Below, piece by piece: positions 7,403-14,232 of a stretch of 37,179 nt of DNA (the first letter of the stretch is position 1; each line of letters starts with the position of its first letter). Under the pieces are notes generated by a model, which was not told the DNA's origin, made no database searches, and saw only the letters and a list, made by a program, of their open reading frames with translations. The DNA is from Methanobacteriota archaeon (GTDB lineage: Archaea > Thermoplasmatota > Thermoplasmata > RBG-16-68-12): contig JAIBJG010000017.1 in NCBI GenBank assembly GCA_020029475.1, forward strand, positions 1-37,179. Reading direction: 5' to 3'. Position numbers and translations under genes: made by a program.

Positions 7403-7612
7403 TCCCTCCCTCCCTTGGCGGGGCTCCCGCTTCGAGAGTCGCGCGGCGATCCATACGAACACGATGAGCCAGAGGAGGATCGAGAGGGGCGCGAGGGACA
7501 GGATCTCGTACGAGCCCGTGAGGAGGGCGGCGAACGCCGCCATCCCGAGGATCGCGACGAGCCCGAAGACGAGGACGAGGAGCACCGCCCGCCGGCTGAC
7601 CCGGAGGTCCAT
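7400..7612 (-). CDS. Small two-helix membrane protein
   Basis: A 70-aa ORF beginning MDLRVSRRAV. Two hydrophobic segments (~residues 9-31 and 37-57) are joined by a short loop and followed by a basic tail, giving a helical-hairpin membrane protein. No family is recognised. Support for it being real comes from the TATA-like GTTAAGAG centred 28 nt before its ATG, which it shares in opposite orientation with pcc1, and from the good membrane pattern. Its stop codon (TAG) lies on the last three bases of the antisense tRNA-Gln. Confidence 0.6.
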   Translation of the reverse strand: MDLRVSRRAVLLVLVFGLVAILGMAAFAALLTGSYEILSLAPLSILLWLIVFVWIAARLSKREPRQGREG

Positions 7613-7634
7613 CCCCGCCGCGATGGGTCGTGAA

Positions 7635-7643
7635 CCTCTTAAC
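7635..7643. promoter_or_regulatory. Shared near-symmetric TATA-like box between the 70-aa gene and pcc1
   Basis: CCTCTTAAC has a palindromic TTAA core at 7639-7642. The core centre is ~26 nt before the GTG at 7666 (pcc1, plus strand) and ~28 nt before the ATG at 7612 (minus strand). The next in-frame plus-strand ATG (7654) would be only ~13 nt away, too close for a TBP-directed start. One box could therefore serve two leaderless divergent genes. Confidence 0.5.
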
Positions 7644-7665
7644 CCGAGTGCCGATGGCGGGGACC

Positions 7666-7890
7666 GTGGACGTCCGCTGCCGCCTCAGGTTCGCCTATCG
7701 ATCGAAGGCGCGGGCGGAGAGGATCGCGCGGTCCCTTCGCGTGGACGACGAGGCCTTCATCACGACGACCGTGGACGGCCGCACCCTTGTCGCGGAGGCC
7801 GAGGCGGACTCGTTCCTCTCCTTGCTCCACACCTTGGACGACTACCTCGCATGCGTCGCGGTCGCGGAGAAGGTCCTACGAGGCGGGTAG
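7666..7890 (+). CDS. pcc1: KEOPS complex subunit Pcc1
   Basis: A 74-aa protein from GTG 7666; ATG 7654 is the alternative start (78 aa). The pattern matches Pcc1: a first strand VRCRLRFAY, helix ARAERIARSLRVDDE, strand VDGRTLVAEAEADS, and a final helix with LHTLDDYLACVAVAEKVL, the hallmark LDD-L helix. Pcc1 is the small dimerising subunit of KEOPS, which binds Kae1 and helps place threonylcarbamoyl on A37 of ANN-decoding tRNAs (t6A). Kae1, Bud32 and Cgi121 are not in the window. The methylthiotransferase that would act on t6A lies 1.4 kb upstream on the same strand. The start is chosen from promoter spacing. Confidence 0.85.
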   Translation: MDVRCRLRFAYRSKARAERIARSLRVDDEAFITTTVDGRTLVAEAEADSFLSLLHTLDDYLACVAVAEKVLRGG

Positions 7891-9819
7891 GCCCTCCCGC
7901 ACCCGGACCGCGACCCCGCGATCGAAGTCGACCATCTCCTCGGGGTTCAGCACCGCCTGTCCCACGGCGGCGAGCCGGTCCTCCTGGTCCACAACGAGGA
8001 CCTCGTCCCTCGGACGGAGCTCCGGGTCCGCCTCGCGGACGAACTTCGCGAACACGTTCTTCCCCAGGCGGTTGAACTCCGCCGTCTCCGTCTCCACGAC
8101 GACCCGCAGCGTGGGCTTCGGGAACGCCCGGTGGAGGACCTTCCCGCCCTCGACCCGGAGGGAGAACAGCCCGTCGTGGGCCCGCATCGAGAGGACGTGT
8201 CTCCCGTCAACGATCACGTTCCGCACCCGCCCCGTATTCTTCGACCGCACGAGCTCCACCTGCCCCGCGAGGAGCGCGTCCGCGGCCCCGCGGCCGAACT
8301 GCATGTCGGAAGTCGCGCGCACCCGCTGCAGGACCCAGTCCAAGGGGTTCGGGTCCTCCCGCCGCTTCTCGAGCTCCGTGAGGGTCGCGGCCCCCTCCCA
8401 GAGCACGCCGAACTCGTACCCCGCCCCCGCCAGGAAGTGGCGGGCGAACACCTCGGAGGCCTCGAGCACCTCGAGGTCGAGCTGCTCCGGCACGAGGGAC
8501 TGGGAGTTCGGGTACATCTCGTCGAGCTCGATCGGGACGGGACCGAACGCGGACTTCACGAGGAAGTGCGCGTTGCACACGGCCTCCACCTTCTCCATCG
8601 CGGGGCGGTAGTGCACCATGTACGGCTTCCCGTCCTCCGGGAACATCACGAGGGTCCGCCTCCGGGGCGGGGAGTACCGCTCCTGGAGGCGCTGACGGAA
8701 CCGGTACAGGATCGGGCGGTACACGGTCTCCGGACCCGTGTAGAAGAGGGCGTTGTGCCGGCTGACGGGCTCGAACCGCTCGAGCCACTGCGCGTGCCTC
8801 CGGAGCTCCTTCAGGCCGTCCAGGAGGGCGGGGTGCGCGCGGCACCGCCGCTCCACGAGCTCCCAGAGCTCCCCCGCCTTGATCGCCTGCCGGACCCGCC
8901 GGATCTCCGCGAAGGACACGTACAGGTTGTGCTCCGCGAGGGCGCGCTCGTTCCCCTTCAGTTCCCCAGGGGAGATCTGGGTGCACACGGGGCACTCGCA
9001 GTTCGCGAACTCGAGCTCCGCGGCGTGGCGGGTGCCGTCCACGAACATCATCCGGCCCGCCCGCGCGTACTTCGCGTACGAGGCGGAGTCGAAGAGGTCG
9101 CACCCGAGGAGGGCGGCGAGGGCGAACACCATCGGGTGCCCCGCCCCGAACAGATGGACGGGGAGGCGGGGACGGAGCCCTTGCTTCGAGGCGACAATAA
9201 CCTTCACAAGGTCCTGGAAGCGGTACGATTCCATCAGGGGGACCACGCCGCCGATTGCCGCGATGTCCACGTCGAGATTCGAGAGCTCCTGCGCGCATCG
9301 CGTCCGCTCCTCGGGATGGATGCCTCCCTGGACCGCACCGACGAGGGCGAACCCCGGTTCAGCATTCGCGGCCTTCACCCCAACCGCCTCCGCGGCCCGC
9401 CTCAGGGTCTCGTCGACATCCGCAGCGGCGCGGGTCTGCGAGTGCTCGGGCTCGGAGAACACGTCCAACATCGTGACGAGGTCGGATCCGATCCTCGCCT
9501 GGTACTCGACGATCTCGCGGTTCGAGACATCGACGTCTCCATAGACGTGCTGTTGGAACGCGCCGGAGTCCGTCATGATCGGCCCCGGAAATCCGAGGTG
9601 GTCGTGGAGGTCCACATCCTTCTGCTCCTTGGACGTGTACAGGATGTACGCGTTCGTGATCACGACCTCTGCGCCGAACCGCTGCGCCATCTCTGCCGGG
9701 GGAATCAGGACCTTGTTCGGATTCACGACAGGCATCAGGGCGGGGGTCCGCACGGGGCCGTGGCGGGTCTCCAGGAGCCCGAGTCGGCCGAGTCCGTCCC
9801 GGTCGATGACCTCGAACAC
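7876..9819 (-). CDS. tgtA: Archaeosine tRNA-guanine transglycosylase (ArcTGT) with PUA domain
   Basis: The product is 647 aa from GTG 9819. The ORF-track start at 9939 adds 40 unrelated residues. The family normally begins close to this FEVIDRDGLGRLG segment, and the TATA-like CTATTATC lies 26 nt upstream. TgtA exchanges guanine at position 15 of tRNA for preQ0, the first step to archaeosine. The TIM-barrel holds MTDSGAFQ (~82-89, including a catalytic Asp) and MLDVFSEPEHS (the second essential Asp). HLFGAGHP and the zinc ligands CECPVC (C274, C276, C279) follow. Residues ~330-560 are the family's C1/C2 region. Residues ~567-645 form a PUA domain that grips the tRNA acceptor stem. The last 15 nt overlap pcc1 tail to tail. 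Confidence 0.96.
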   Translation of the reverse strand: MFEVIDRDGLGRLGLLETRHGPVRTPALMPVVNPNKVLIPPAEMAQRFGAEVVITNAYILYTSKEQKDVDLHDHLGFPGPIMTDSGAFQQHVYGDVDVSNREIVEYQARIGSDLVTMLDVFSEPEHSQTRAAADVDETLRRAAEAVGVKAANAEPGFALVGAVQGGIHPEERTRCAQELSNLDVDIAAIGGVVPLMESYRFQDLVKVIVASKQGLRPRLPVHLFGAGHPMVFALAALLGCDLFDSASYAKYARAGRMMFVDGTRHAAELEFANCECPVCTQISPGELKGNERALAEHNLYVSFAEIRRVRQAIKAGELWELVERRCRAHPALLDGLKELRRHAQWLERFEPVSRHNALFYTGPETVYRPILYRFRQRLQERYSPPRRRTLVMFPEDGKPYMVHYRPAMEKVEAVCNAHFLVKSAFGPVPIELDEMYPNSQSLVPEQLDLEVLEASEVFARHFLAGAGYEFGVLWEGAATLTELEKRREDPNPLDWVLQRVRATSDMQFGRGAADALLAGQVELVRSKNTGRVRNVIVDGRHVLSMRAHDGLFSLRVEGGKVLHRAFPKPTLRVVVETETAEFNRLGKNVFAKFVREADPELRPRDEVLVVDQEDRLAAVGQAVLNPEEMVDFDRGVAVRVREGLPAS

Positions 9820-9840
9820 GGCGGGCCATCCGGACCTCCC

Positions 9841-9848
9841 GATAATAG
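9841..9848 (-). promoter_or_regulatory. TATA-like box of tgtA
   Basis: CTATTATC on the minus strand is centred ~25 nt upstream of the GTG at 9819. It lies inside the longer ORF-track version of the gene, which is the main reason for preferring the shorter, leaderless start. Confidence 0.55.
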
Positions 9849-9890
9849 GATTTGCGTGACGGCCTCCGGATTCGGTCATCCCGCCACAAT

Positions 9891-9900
9891 CGTTATTCGG
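9891..9900 (+). promoter_or_regulatory. TATA-like box of the DEDD exonuclease gene
   Basis: CGTTATTCGG lies ~30 nt upstream of the ATG at 9926. An earlier ATG at 9921 is out of frame with the conserved protein and is rejected as the start. Confidence 0.45.
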
Positions 9901-9925
9901 ACCGCCCGCCTCCTGTCTCGATGGA

Positions 9926-10693
9926 ATGCTGCGGAGCACGTTCGTGCACGTCCCCTGGGTCGGGTACCCGACGGAGATGCGGCTGTGGCGGGAGGGCGTG
10001 CGGACCTGGGACGATTTTCTGCAGGGGCGTCCCCGCCTCCGCGTCGGCGACGGTCGTCGCCGGGAGATCCAACAGGAGATCGAGCGATCGAACTCTCGGT
10101 TGAATGCGGGCGACTACCGGTACTTCGCGCGAAGGCTGAGGCCCCGCGATGCGTGGCGGGCGATTGGGGAGTGGGGGGACCGCGCCGCCTTCCTCGACAT
10201 CGAGACCACCGGGCTCCGGAGGAACCGACATCACGTCACCGTGATCGGACTCAACGACGGGAGGCGCACCCGCCAGTTCATCGAGGGCGTGGACCTGGAC
10301 GAGTTCCCCGCCGCGATCGCGAAGGCCCCGATGCTCGTCACGTTCAACGGCTCCCGTTTCGACCTCCCGTTCCTCCAGTCGTGGTGGCCCCAGCTCCGGT
10401 TCGAGCAGCTCCATGCGGACCTCCTGTACCCGCTCCACCGCCTCGGCCTGTCCGGGGGGCTCAAGGCAATCGAATCCGAACTCGGGGTCGAGCGCACGGA
10501 GGAGACGAGGGACCTGCGCGGACACGACGCGGTCCGATTGTGGCGGCGGTTCGAGCGGGGGGACGAGGCCGCCCTTGAGGTGCTTCTCGAGTACAATCGG
10601 CAGGACGTGGAGAACCTGCGCCCGCTGATGCGATACGCATACGCCGCGCTACGGGCTCGATGCTTCGGCGGGCGACCCCCTCGCCTTCCCTGA
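9926..10693 (+). CDS. YprB-like RNase H-fold 3'-5' exonuclease
   Basis: A 255-aa protein with all four DEDD acidic residues: FLDIETTGL (D91, E93, Exo I), FNGSRFDLPFL (D146, Exo II) and YNRQDVENL (Y223, D227, Exo III). It belongs to the RNase H-like group typified by YprB. The N-terminal FVHVPWVGYPTEMRLW and the following helix are typical of archaeal and bacterial members, which read VHIPGIG-x-TE-x-LW. Such proteins are predicted nucleases acting on single-stranded DNA or RNA ends, and the substrate of this one is unknown. It is divergent from tgtA and separated by ~105 bp holding both promoters. No fused helicase or zinc domain is present. Confidence 0.88.
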   Translation: MLRSTFVHVPWVGYPTEMRLWREGVRTWDDFLQGRPRLRVGDGRRREIQQEIERSNSRLNAGDYRYFARRLRPRDAWRAIGEWGDRAAFLDIETTGLRRNRHHVTVIGLNDGRRTRQFIEGVDLDEFPAAIAKAPMLVTFNGSRFDLPFLQSWWPQLRFEQLHADLLYPLHRLGLSGGLKAIESELGVERTEETRDLRGHDAVRLWRRFERGDEAALEVLLEYNRQDVENLRPLMRYAYAALRARCFGGRPPRLP

Positions 10694-10702
10694 AAACACC
10701 CA

Positions 10703-10712
10703 GTCTTATCTG
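10703..10712 (+). promoter_or_regulatory. TATA-like box of the VOC gene
   Basis: GTCTTATCTG is centred ~28 nt before the ATG at 10735, implying a leaderless or nearly leaderless transcript. It sits just after the exonuclease stop codon. Confidence 0.5.
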
Positions 10713-10734
10713 GGAGGGACGCCTGCCCGCGGCC

Positions 10735-11073
10735 ATGTTGAAGCTGACCACGATCGCCATCGTCGTCCGGAACGAGAAGAAGGCCGCGAAGTGGTGGAAC
10801 GAGAAGCTCGGGCTCCGGATCGTGACCCGGTTCCCCCACTGGTACACGGTCGCCACGCCGAAATCGACCGTCCGCATCCACCTGTGCCCGGACTCGAAGC
10901 CGGAGAAGGGGAACACGGGGATCTCGTTCTCGACGAAGAACGCGGCGAGGACGGAGAAGGACTACCGCAAGAAGGGAGTGAAGATCACGACCCCCACGAC
11001 GAAGGAGGAGTGGGGCACGTACTTCATGTTCGCCGACCCGGACGGGAACGAGTTCTTCGTGTTCGAGGAGTGA
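10735..11073 (+). CDS. VOC/glyoxalase-fold protein
   Basis: A 112-aa protein from ATG 10735; the ORF-track start at 10660 lies before the promoter. It shows one full VOC module: a first beta strand LTTIAIVVRNEKKAAKWWNEK followed by LGLRIV, and at the C-terminus TYFMFADPDGNEFFVFEE, the DPDGN-x-E signature of glyoxalase/bleomycin-resistance/dioxygenase folds. The C-terminal glutamate could be a metal ligand. The first-strand His usually found in glyoxalase I is absent (the strand reads TIAIVV). Function is therefore uncertain; it may be a metal-dependent isomerase or dioxygenase relative or a binding protein. Its 3' end overlaps the convergent MazG-like gene by 50 nt. Confidence 0.85.
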   Translation: MLKLTTIAIVVRNEKKAAKWWNEKLGLRIVTRFPHWYTVATPKSTVRIHLCPDSKPEKGNTGISFSTKNAARTEKDYRKKGVKITTPTTKEEWGTYFMFADPDGNEFFVFEE

Positions 11074-11434
11074 CGCGGTCGCGCTCGGTGGCGGGATCGC
11101 GGGCTCGCCCCCGCCACTCCGCGACGGGGTACCGCGCTTCGTTCCTCCGGAGTTTGTCCAGGACTGCCTCGGACAGGTCGAGCCCCATCGCGTTCGCGAG
11201 CGAGAGGCAGTAGATCACGACGTCGGAGAGTTCTTCCTCGATCCGTGCCCGGACGGCAGGACCGAGGGCCTCGCCGTCCTCCCGCCATTGAAACAGCTCG
11301 AGGAGCTCGGCGGCTTCGACGCTGATCGCCTTCGCCAGGTTCGTGGGCCGATGGTACTGCTCCCAATCGCGAGCGTGGACGAACTCTGCGACCCGTTCCC
11401 TGAGAGCCCTGACTGTCGTCGTCCCGTCGCTCAT
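11024..11434 (-). CDS. MazG-like nucleotide pyrophosphohydrolase (dCTPase-type)
   Basis: A 136-aa all-alpha NTP pyrophosphohydrolase. The metal-binding acidic motifs are SVEAAELLELFQW (E40, E43) and EEELSDVVIY (E68, D71). The closing KLRRNEARYP element is typical of the DCTPP1/RS21-C6 branch, which hydrolyses dCTP and modified nucleotides to monophosphate and pyrophosphate. The fold ends near residue 110. The remaining ~26 residues (DPATERDRVTPRTRRTRSRP) are Arg-rich and encoded where the gene overlaps the convergent VOC gene, so this tail may be a read-through extension rather than a functional part. The start follows a GGCGGGGC stretch that may act as a ribosome binding site. Confidence 0.88.
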   Translation of the reverse strand: MSDGTTTVRALRERVAEFVHARDWEQYHRPTNLAKAISVEAAELLELFQWREDGEALGPAVRARIEEELSDVVIYCLSLANAMGLDLSEAVLDKLRRNEARYPVAEWRGRARDPATERDRVTPRTRRTRSRPGRRT

Positions 11435-11479
11435 GCCCCGCCATGCGCGGGTGCCGATTTCCGCCTTTCGTGACGCGGC

Positions 11480-11785
11480 CTACCGGACTTCGGGCCCGCC
11501 CGTGTACCCGCGGCCCGGAGGGGTCGTGGCCCCGGTCGGGGCTCCTCGAAGGTCCTTCGGGGCGTTCACGACCCGGATCACGATTTGCGTGGAGACGTTG
11601 TACAGTGGGTTTCCGACGGGGTCGTGCTCCCCCTCGAGCCGCATCACGCCCGTGACGAGGGTCCGGATCTTCAGGGTCGTCCCGTCCGAGAGGTCGACCG
11701 TGATCCAGGGCTCCGCCTTCGCCTCGAAGTCGATGTTCACCGCCTCGACCTCCCGGTGGGAGATCGGCGAGACGACTTTCGCCAT
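11480..11785 (-). CDS. Conserved-looking protein of unknown function
   Basis: A 101-aa product from ATG 11785 (MAKVVSPISHREVEA). The earlier in-frame ATG at 11797 is less well spaced from the TATA-like CCCTTTTAG, which is centred 27 nt before 11785. The chain looks like a small beta-rich domain (WITVDLSDGTTLKIRTLVTGVMRL, then STQIVIRVVNAP) with a flexible Gly/Pro-rich C-terminus. No signal peptide, membrane helix, cysteine or catalytic motif is seen. It lies between the KaiC-like gene and the MazG-like gene on the same strand and has its own promoter-like box. I do not recognise the family. Confidence 0.7.
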   Translation of the reverse strand: MAKVVSPISHREVEAVNIDFEAKAEPWITVDLSDGTTLKIRTLVTGVMRLEGEHDPVGNPLYNVSTQIVIRVVNAPKDLRGAPTGATTPPGRGYTGGPEVR

Positions 11786-11808
11786 GCGGGGTGGCACGCC
11801 CGCCCCCG

Positions 11809-11817
11809 CTAAAAGGG
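11809..11817 (-). promoter_or_regulatory. TATA-like box of the 101-aa gene
   Basis: CCCTTTTAG on the minus strand is centred ~27 nt before the ATG at 11785. It lies in the short gap after the KaiC-like gene stop. Confidence 0.55.
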
Positions 11818-11836
11818 TTCGCAGACCGCGGTGGCC

Positions 11837-12553
11837 TCAGCCGCCGCTGACCGCCCGCGTGACCTCGAACTTCCCCTCGTCGAACGCGAGCGCGTAATAC
11901 CCGGTCTCGTGCTTCGTGCTCCGCATCTTCACGCACCGGACGCGGCGCTGGACGTACAGGTCGCTCGTCGGGTGGAGGCCGAGCTGGATGATCCCGTCCG
12001 CGAGGTATGCCTCCTCCGGGACGTGGCCGGTGACCGGTGCGTCCGCGGGGCTCTCTGAGACGATGAGGGACGTCGTGCCGAGGTCGCGGAGCCACTCGAA
12101 GAGGTAGTACAGGTCCGTCCTCCGGTCGGTGAACTTCGCCATCGTCTCCATCACGTCCATGGAGTCCAGGACGAGGAGGCTGATGTTCTCCGCTTTCATG
12201 AAGTTCGACGCGTACATCTTGAAGAGCTCGATCCACGTCCCGCGCGCCTGGAGGAAGTTCAGGTTCTTCCGGACCGTGCCCATGTCCAGGATCATCAAGT
12301 GCTTGAACGCCTTCTCCTCCGTGAGCCCGAGCTCCCCCATGTGCTCGAGGAGGATGTCCTTGCTCTGTTCAAGGGTGAAGTACGCGGACTTGCGGCCTTC
12401 CTGGAGCGCGTTCTGGTACAGGACGCTGAACGCGAACGAGGACTTCATCGTGCCCGGCGCGCCGGACACGAGGGTCACGTAGCCCTCGGGGAGCCCGCCG
12501 CTCAGGGCGTCGTCGAATCCTCGGACGTAGGTCTTGATTCGTCTCACTGCCAT
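11837..12553 (-). CDS. Single-domain KaiC-like RecA-fold ATPase
   Basis: A 238-aa protein from ATG 12553, chosen because GGGAGGG stands just upstream. The ORF-track start is 33 nt earlier. It opens with the KaiC signature IKTYVRGFDDALSGGLPEGYVTL. It then shows Walker A GAPGTMKSS (residues 31-39), the catalytic-Glu strand YFTLEQSKD (E62) and Walker B LLVLDSMD (D130). One KaiC domain is present, whereas cyanobacterial KaiC has two. Archaeal single-domain members are widespread predicted signalling ATPases, sometimes tied to taxis or membrane regulation, and no specific partner is encoded here. A TATA-like CAATAATAG lies ~43 nt upstream, so this gene has a short leader. Confidence 0.9.
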   Translation of the reverse strand: MAVRRIKTYVRGFDDALSGGLPEGYVTLVSGAPGTMKSSFAFSVLYQNALQEGRKSAYFTLEQSKDILLEHMGELGLTEEKAFKHLMILDMGTVRKNLNFLQARGTWIELFKMYASNFMKAENISLLVLDSMDVMETMAKFTDRRTDLYYLFEWLRDLGTTSLIVSESPADAPVTGHVPEEAYLADGIIQLGLHPTSDLYVQRRVRCVKMRSTKHETGYYALAFDEGKFEVTRAVSGG

Positions 12554-12591
12554 GGGGGACCCTCCCGTCGCGCGGGTCGTATCCACCCCAG

Positions 12592-12600
12592 CTATTATTG
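12592..12600 (-). promoter_or_regulatory. TATA-like box of the KaiC-like gene
   Basis: CAATAATAG on the minus strand stands ~43 nt from the ATG at 12553. The predicted ~17-nt leader contains GGGAGGG, a rare clear Shine-Dalgarno case in this window. Confidence 0.5.
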
Positions 12601-12642
12601 CTTTGTTGGCGGGGCCGCCCCCATCGGAGATCCGCGGGAGAA

Positions 12643-12649
12643 GATTTAA
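12643..12649 (+). promoter_or_regulatory. TATA-like box of the membrane protein-pth2-DUF99 operon
   Basis: GATTTAA is centred ~29 nt before the GTG at 12676 and is the only AT-rich element between the divergent KaiC-like gene and this operon. Confidence 0.5.
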
Positions 12650-12675
12650 GCCGCGCAGGCCACTCGAAGGCCGCG

Positions 12676-13278
12676 GTGGCCCTCGAGCTCCTACAGCTCA
12701 TCCTCGCCCTCGTCCTTCTGTTCTTCCTGCCGGGATGGACGTTGATCAATGCGCTGTTCCCGCGGAAGGGGGAGCTGGACCGGGAGTACGACGCGCTGTA
12801 CCGGATCACCCTCGGGATCGTGATGAGCATCGTCGTCGTGATCCTGTACGGGTTCGGCCTGAACAGCCTCGGGGTCCAGTCCTCGGGATTCGGCTACTTC
12901 AACCCGGGGAACCTGTGGGCCGGGCTCACAGTGATCACGGTCGCGTTCTTCCTCCTCGGCTGGTGGCGGGGGGCGTACCCGTTCGTGGGGAGGCTCCACC
13001 CGAAGCTCTCCCGGATGCCCCCGCCGGACAAGCACAGCATGGCCGCGGAGCTCGAGCACGACAAGACGACCCTCGCGAAGCTGCGGGAGCTCGCCACGGA
13101 GCGGGAGAGGCTCCGGCGGCGGATCAAGGACTACGAGCGCCGCATCAGCCTCCACAGCGGGGAGGCGAAGGAGCACTACGGCCGCCAGCGGGACGACGCG
13201 AGGTCCCGGCTGCGGGAGGTCGACGCCGCGCTGAAGGCCCTCGAGAAGGCGCGCGCGGAGGAGCTGTACGGGGCATGA
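12676..13278 (+). CDS. DUF1616-like membrane protein with C-terminal coiled coil
   Basis: A 200-aa protein from GTG 12676. The ORF track begins 26 codons earlier, across the TATA-like box, giving an implausible Arg-rich leader. Residues 1-20 are a hydrophobic helix (VALELLQLILALVLLFFLPG). The segment PGWTLINALFP is characteristic of DUF1616-type N-termini. Two more helices follow at ~44-62 and ~78-95. The C-terminal ~95 residues form a charged helix rich in Glu, Arg and Lys, probably a cytoplasmic coiled coil. DUF1616 proteins occur in archaeal envelope clusters, but their molecular role is unknown. The stop overlaps the pth2 ATG (ATGA), which indicates an operon. Confidence 0.8.
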   Translation: MALELLQLILALVLLFFLPGWTLINALFPRKGELDREYDALYRITLGIVMSIVVVILYGFGLNSLGVQSSGFGYFNPGNLWAGLTVITVAFFLLGWWRGAYPFVGRLHPKLSRMPPPDKHSMAAELEHDKTTLAKLRELATERERLRRRIKDYERRISLHSGEAKEHYGRQRDDARSRLREVDAALKALEKARAEELYGA

Positions 13279-13658
13279 CGACCGTCCGCGCGCGACCGGG
13301 TCCGATGGAGTACAAGCTCGTGATCGCGGCGCGGGAGGACCTGAACCTCTCGAAGGGCAAGATGGCGGTCCAGGTCGCCCACGCGGCGGTGAGCGCGGCC
13401 CTCGAGGCGAAGGCGGACCACCCGAAGTGGTTCCGCGCGTGGATGGACGAGGGACAGAAGAAGGTCGTCGTCGGCGTCCCGGACCTCGAGGGGCTCCTGG
13501 CGCTGGAGCGGAAGGCGATCGCGATGAAGCTTCCCACCGCCCTCGTCCAGGACGCGGGGCTCACGGAGCTCCCGCCGGGGACGACGACGTGCCTCGGGGT
13601 GGGCCCGGGTCCGAACCATCTCGTGGACGCGGTCACGGGGCACCTGAAGCTGGTCTGA
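13275..13658 (+). CDS. pth: Peptidyl-tRNA hydrolase, Pth2 type
   Basis: A 127-aa protein if it begins at the ATGA overlap (13275), or 117 aa from ATG 13305 (MEYKLVIAAR), which better matches the usual Pth2 N-terminus. The fold signatures are clear: KLVIAAREDLNLSKGKMAVQ with the active-site Lys in LSKGK, AHAAVSAA, KVVVGVPDLEGL, and QDAGLTELPPGTTTCLGVGP with the catalytic Asp. Pth2 cleaves the ester of peptidyl-tRNAs that fall off ribosomes and so recycles tRNA. It sits between a membrane protein and DUF99 with overlapping or 1-bp junctions. Pelota, which rescues stalled ribosomes, is encoded just beyond on the other strand. Confidence 0.94.
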   Translation: MTTVRARPGPMEYKLVIAAREDLNLSKGKMAVQVAHAAVSAALEAKADHPKWFRAWMDEGQKKVVVGVPDLEGLLALERKAIAMKLPTALVQDAGLTELPPGTTTCLGVGPGPNHLVDAVTGHLKLV

Positions 13659-13659
13659 G

Positions 13660-14232
13660 ATGAAGGCGCAGTCCCGGATCCTCGGGGTCGACGACGCGCC
13701 CTTCGCGTTCACGGACGAGTTCGTCCCCGTCGTCGGCGTCGTCGTGCGGGCACCGAGCTACGTGGAGGGGGTCCTCACGACCCGCGTGCACGTGGACGGG
13801 ACGGACGCCACTGACGTCCTCGCGGCCGCGATCAACCGTTCCCGGTACCGGACGGGGCTCGCCCTCGTCCTGCTCGACGGAGCCGCCCTCGGCGGGTTCA
13901 ACGTCGTGGACATCGACGCCCTCCACGAGTCCACCCGCGTCCCCGTCGCGACGGTGACCCGGGACCGCCCGGACCTCGAGGCGATGGAGCGAGTGCTCCG
14001 CCGGAAGTTCGCGGACTGGGAGAGGCGCCTCGAGATCCTGCGGCGGAAGGAACTGGTCCGCGTGGAGACCGCCCACAAACCCCTGTACGCGACGATGGCG
14101 GGCCTACCTCCCCGCGACCTGACGGACGCGATCCACCGGTGCACGGTCCGGGGCGCCCTCCCGGAACCCGTGCGGATCGCGCATCTCATCGCGACCGCGA
14201 TCGTGAAGGGGGAGTCGAAGGGGGACGCCTAG
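13660..14232 (+). CDS. DUF99 family protein (endonuclease V-like fold)
   Basis: A 190-aa protein starting 1 bp after the pth2 stop. It matches DUF99/UPF0215: RILGVDDAPFAF at the start, VPVVGVVVRAPSYVEGVL, HVDGTDATDVLAAAI and DGAALGGFNVVDIDALHE. The family is archaeal and predicted to share the RNase H-like fold of endonuclease V, with conserved acidic residues such as D11 and D12. The biochemical role is not established. The gene is probably co-transcribed with pth2 and the DUF1616-like gene. Its last 4 nt overlap the stop region of the convergent pelA. Confidence 0.9.
   Translation: MKAQSRILGVDDAPFAFTDEFVPVVGVVVRAPSYVEGVLTTRVHVDGTDATDVLAAAINRSRYRTGLALVLLDGAALGGFNVVDIDALHESTRVPVATVTRDRPDLEAMERVLRRKFADWERRLEILRRKELVRVETAHKPLYATMAGLPPRDLTDAIHRCTVRGALPEPVRIAHLIATAIVKGESKGDA

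Noticed and set aside
9921-9923. ATG at 9921 as start of the DEDD exonuclease
   Set aside because: It is out of frame with the conserved VHVPWVGYPTE segment; ATG 9926 is in frame.
9820-9939. 40-residue N-terminal extension of TgtA in the ORF track
   Set aside because: The family begins near FEVIDRDG, and a TATA-like box lies inside the extension at the right distance from GTG 9819.
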